From: Acidobacteriota bacterium
GTDB lineage: Bacteria; Acidobacteriota; Terriglobia; Bryobacterales; Bryobacteraceae
DNA: 6,041 nt
Reading direction: 5' to 3'
Assembly: GCA_021788955.1 (NCBI GenBank)
Contig: JAJYKC010000179.1
Coordinates: 1-6,041 of the forward strand
Shown here in pieces: positions 5,331 through 6,041 of this stretch. Numbering within the stretch: position 1 is the first letter of the stretch; each line of letters starts with the position of its first letter. The translations under genes were made by a program, and so were the position numbers. The notes below the pieces were generated by a model. That model was not told the origin of the DNA, searched no databases, and saw nothing but the letters and a program-made list of their open reading frames with translations.

Positions 5331-6041
5331 ATGGCATCGTATATTTCATCGAATAACAACCGGTTCTACACGGCGGTGGAAGCGGCTTACGGAAACGCGG
5401 CGCCGGTGACGGCGCAGAGCCGGATCCCGGCGGTGAGGCTGCTGGCAAAGCAGAAGACGGAGCGTCCGAAGCGGAAGGACAAGACGGGGACGCGGGGATA
5501 TCCAGGGGATCCGGCGGGACTGCGGCGGTCGACGGCGTTCGGACTGACGACTTATCTGACGGCCTGGGATCAGCAGACGCAGCCACCTCCGCACACGCCA
5601 CTGTTTCAGGCGGCATTGGGCGGAGCACCGCGGTTATGGGCAGGTGGCGCCGTGACGGTGGCGCCCGGTTCGACGACGGTGTCGTTCGCGGCGCCGCACG
5701 GTTTGGCGCCGGGGCAGGCGATCACGGTGGGTGGAGAGATGCGGTTTGTGGCGGCGGTGGCGAGCGCGACCGCGGTGGTAGTGAACGCGCCGTTTGTGAT
5801 CCCGCCACCGGCGGATGCGACGGCGGGCGCGACGACGACGTTTCAGCCGGCGAACGCGTTGCCGAGCGTGACGGTTTATGACTACTGGGATCCGACGACG
5901 GCGCTGCAACGAGTGTTAACTGGCGCCGCGGTTAATCAGCTTGACATGAAAGTGAACGGCGACTATCACGAGTTTCAGTTCACCGGGCAGGCAGCGGACT
6001 TACTTGATAGCGTCAGCTTCACGGCGGGGCAGGGAGGGCTG
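5331..6041 (+). CDS. Phage tail tube protein (putative; 3' end outside window)
   Basis: The frame from ATG 5331 stays open for 237 codons to the right edge, with the same G-ending codon style as its neighbours. The N-terminus (MASYISSNNNRFYTAVEAAYGN) is the short arm plus YxxVExxYG start seen in tail tube proteins. A basic segment follows (KQKTERPKRKDKTGTRGYPG, about 40-59), then a strand region with TAFGLTTYLTAW and PLFQAALGG (about 90-98). Residues about 107-160 look like a small inserted beta domain (VTVAPGSTTVSFAAPHGLAP...). The tube fold resumes with VTVYDYWDP (180-188) and TGAAVNQLDMKVNGDYHEFQ, the long-strand and GAxxN...VNGD pattern of the Phage_tube_2-like family. Such proteins stack as hexameric rings to make the tail lumen, which implies a long tail. 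The family call rests on pattern recognition; a major tail protein of another clan is the alternative. Confidence 0.65.
   Translation, partial: MASYISSNNNRFYTAVEAAYGNAAPVTAQSRIPAVRLLAKQKTERPKRKDKTGTRGYPGDPAGLRRSTAFGLTTYLTAWDQQTQPPPHTPLFQAALGGAPRLWAGGAVTVAPGSTTVSFAAPHGLAPGQAITVGGEMRFVAAVASATAVVVNAPFVIPPPADATAGATTTFQPANALPSVTVYDYWDPTTALQRVLTGAAVNQLDMKVNGDYHEFQFTGQAADLLDSVSFTAGQGGL

Overview
This window is the head-and-neck part of the structural gene cluster of a tailed phage (Caudoviricetes), either a prophage or a phage genome. All nine genes I support lie on the plus strand, packed tightly in one direction. The order is the classic one: large terminase (3' end only), portal, scaffold, major capsid protein of the P22-coat type, a small unknown protein, a neck/adaptor-like protein carrying a fibronectin-III-like domain, a tail-terminator-like protein, and the start of a tail tube protein that runs off the right edge. 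No integrase, attachment site, lysis gene or host gene is visible, so lysogeny cannot be judged here. The DNA is GC-rich, and the coding strand strongly prefers codons ending in G (GCG, ACG, CGG, CTG, GAG). That style, and my recollection of similar proteins, suggests an Acidobacteriota host (Bryobacterales/Solibacter-like). This is an inference from style and is only weakly held.

Positions 1-2574 hold packaging and portal/scaffold genes: the C-terminal nuclease part of TerL (ends at 492), the portal (513-1955) and a coiled-coil scaffold (1987-2574). Positions 2575-3652 form a distinct capsid expression unit. A 10-bp hairpin (2611-2633) lies just upstream of the major capsid gene (2667-3578), and a strong Rho-independent terminator (3621-3652) lies just after it. 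Positions 3690-6041 hold the connector and tail genes, which must be reached by read-through of that terminator or from a promoter I could not see.

How the genes would work together: the scaffold and coat protein build a procapsid around the portal ring. TerL docks on the portal and pumps and cuts DNA. The connector-type proteins close the vertex and receive a separately built long tail, whose tube protein begins at 5331. A tail tube gene and a tail-terminator-like gene imply a long-tailed phage (siphovirus or myovirus), although the coat protein belongs to the P22-type branch of the HK97 fold. There is no capsid maturation protease between portal and coat, which fits a P22-like scaffold-dependent assembly.

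There is no gene-free stretch longer than 300 bases. The two largest gaps are 2575-2666 and 3579-3689, both described below. I do not see an exotic defence or mobile system. The most worthwhile points are the hairpin/terminator bracketing of the capsid gene, its distinct arginine codon choice, the adaptor plus Fn3-like fusion, and the unassigned 106-residue protein.
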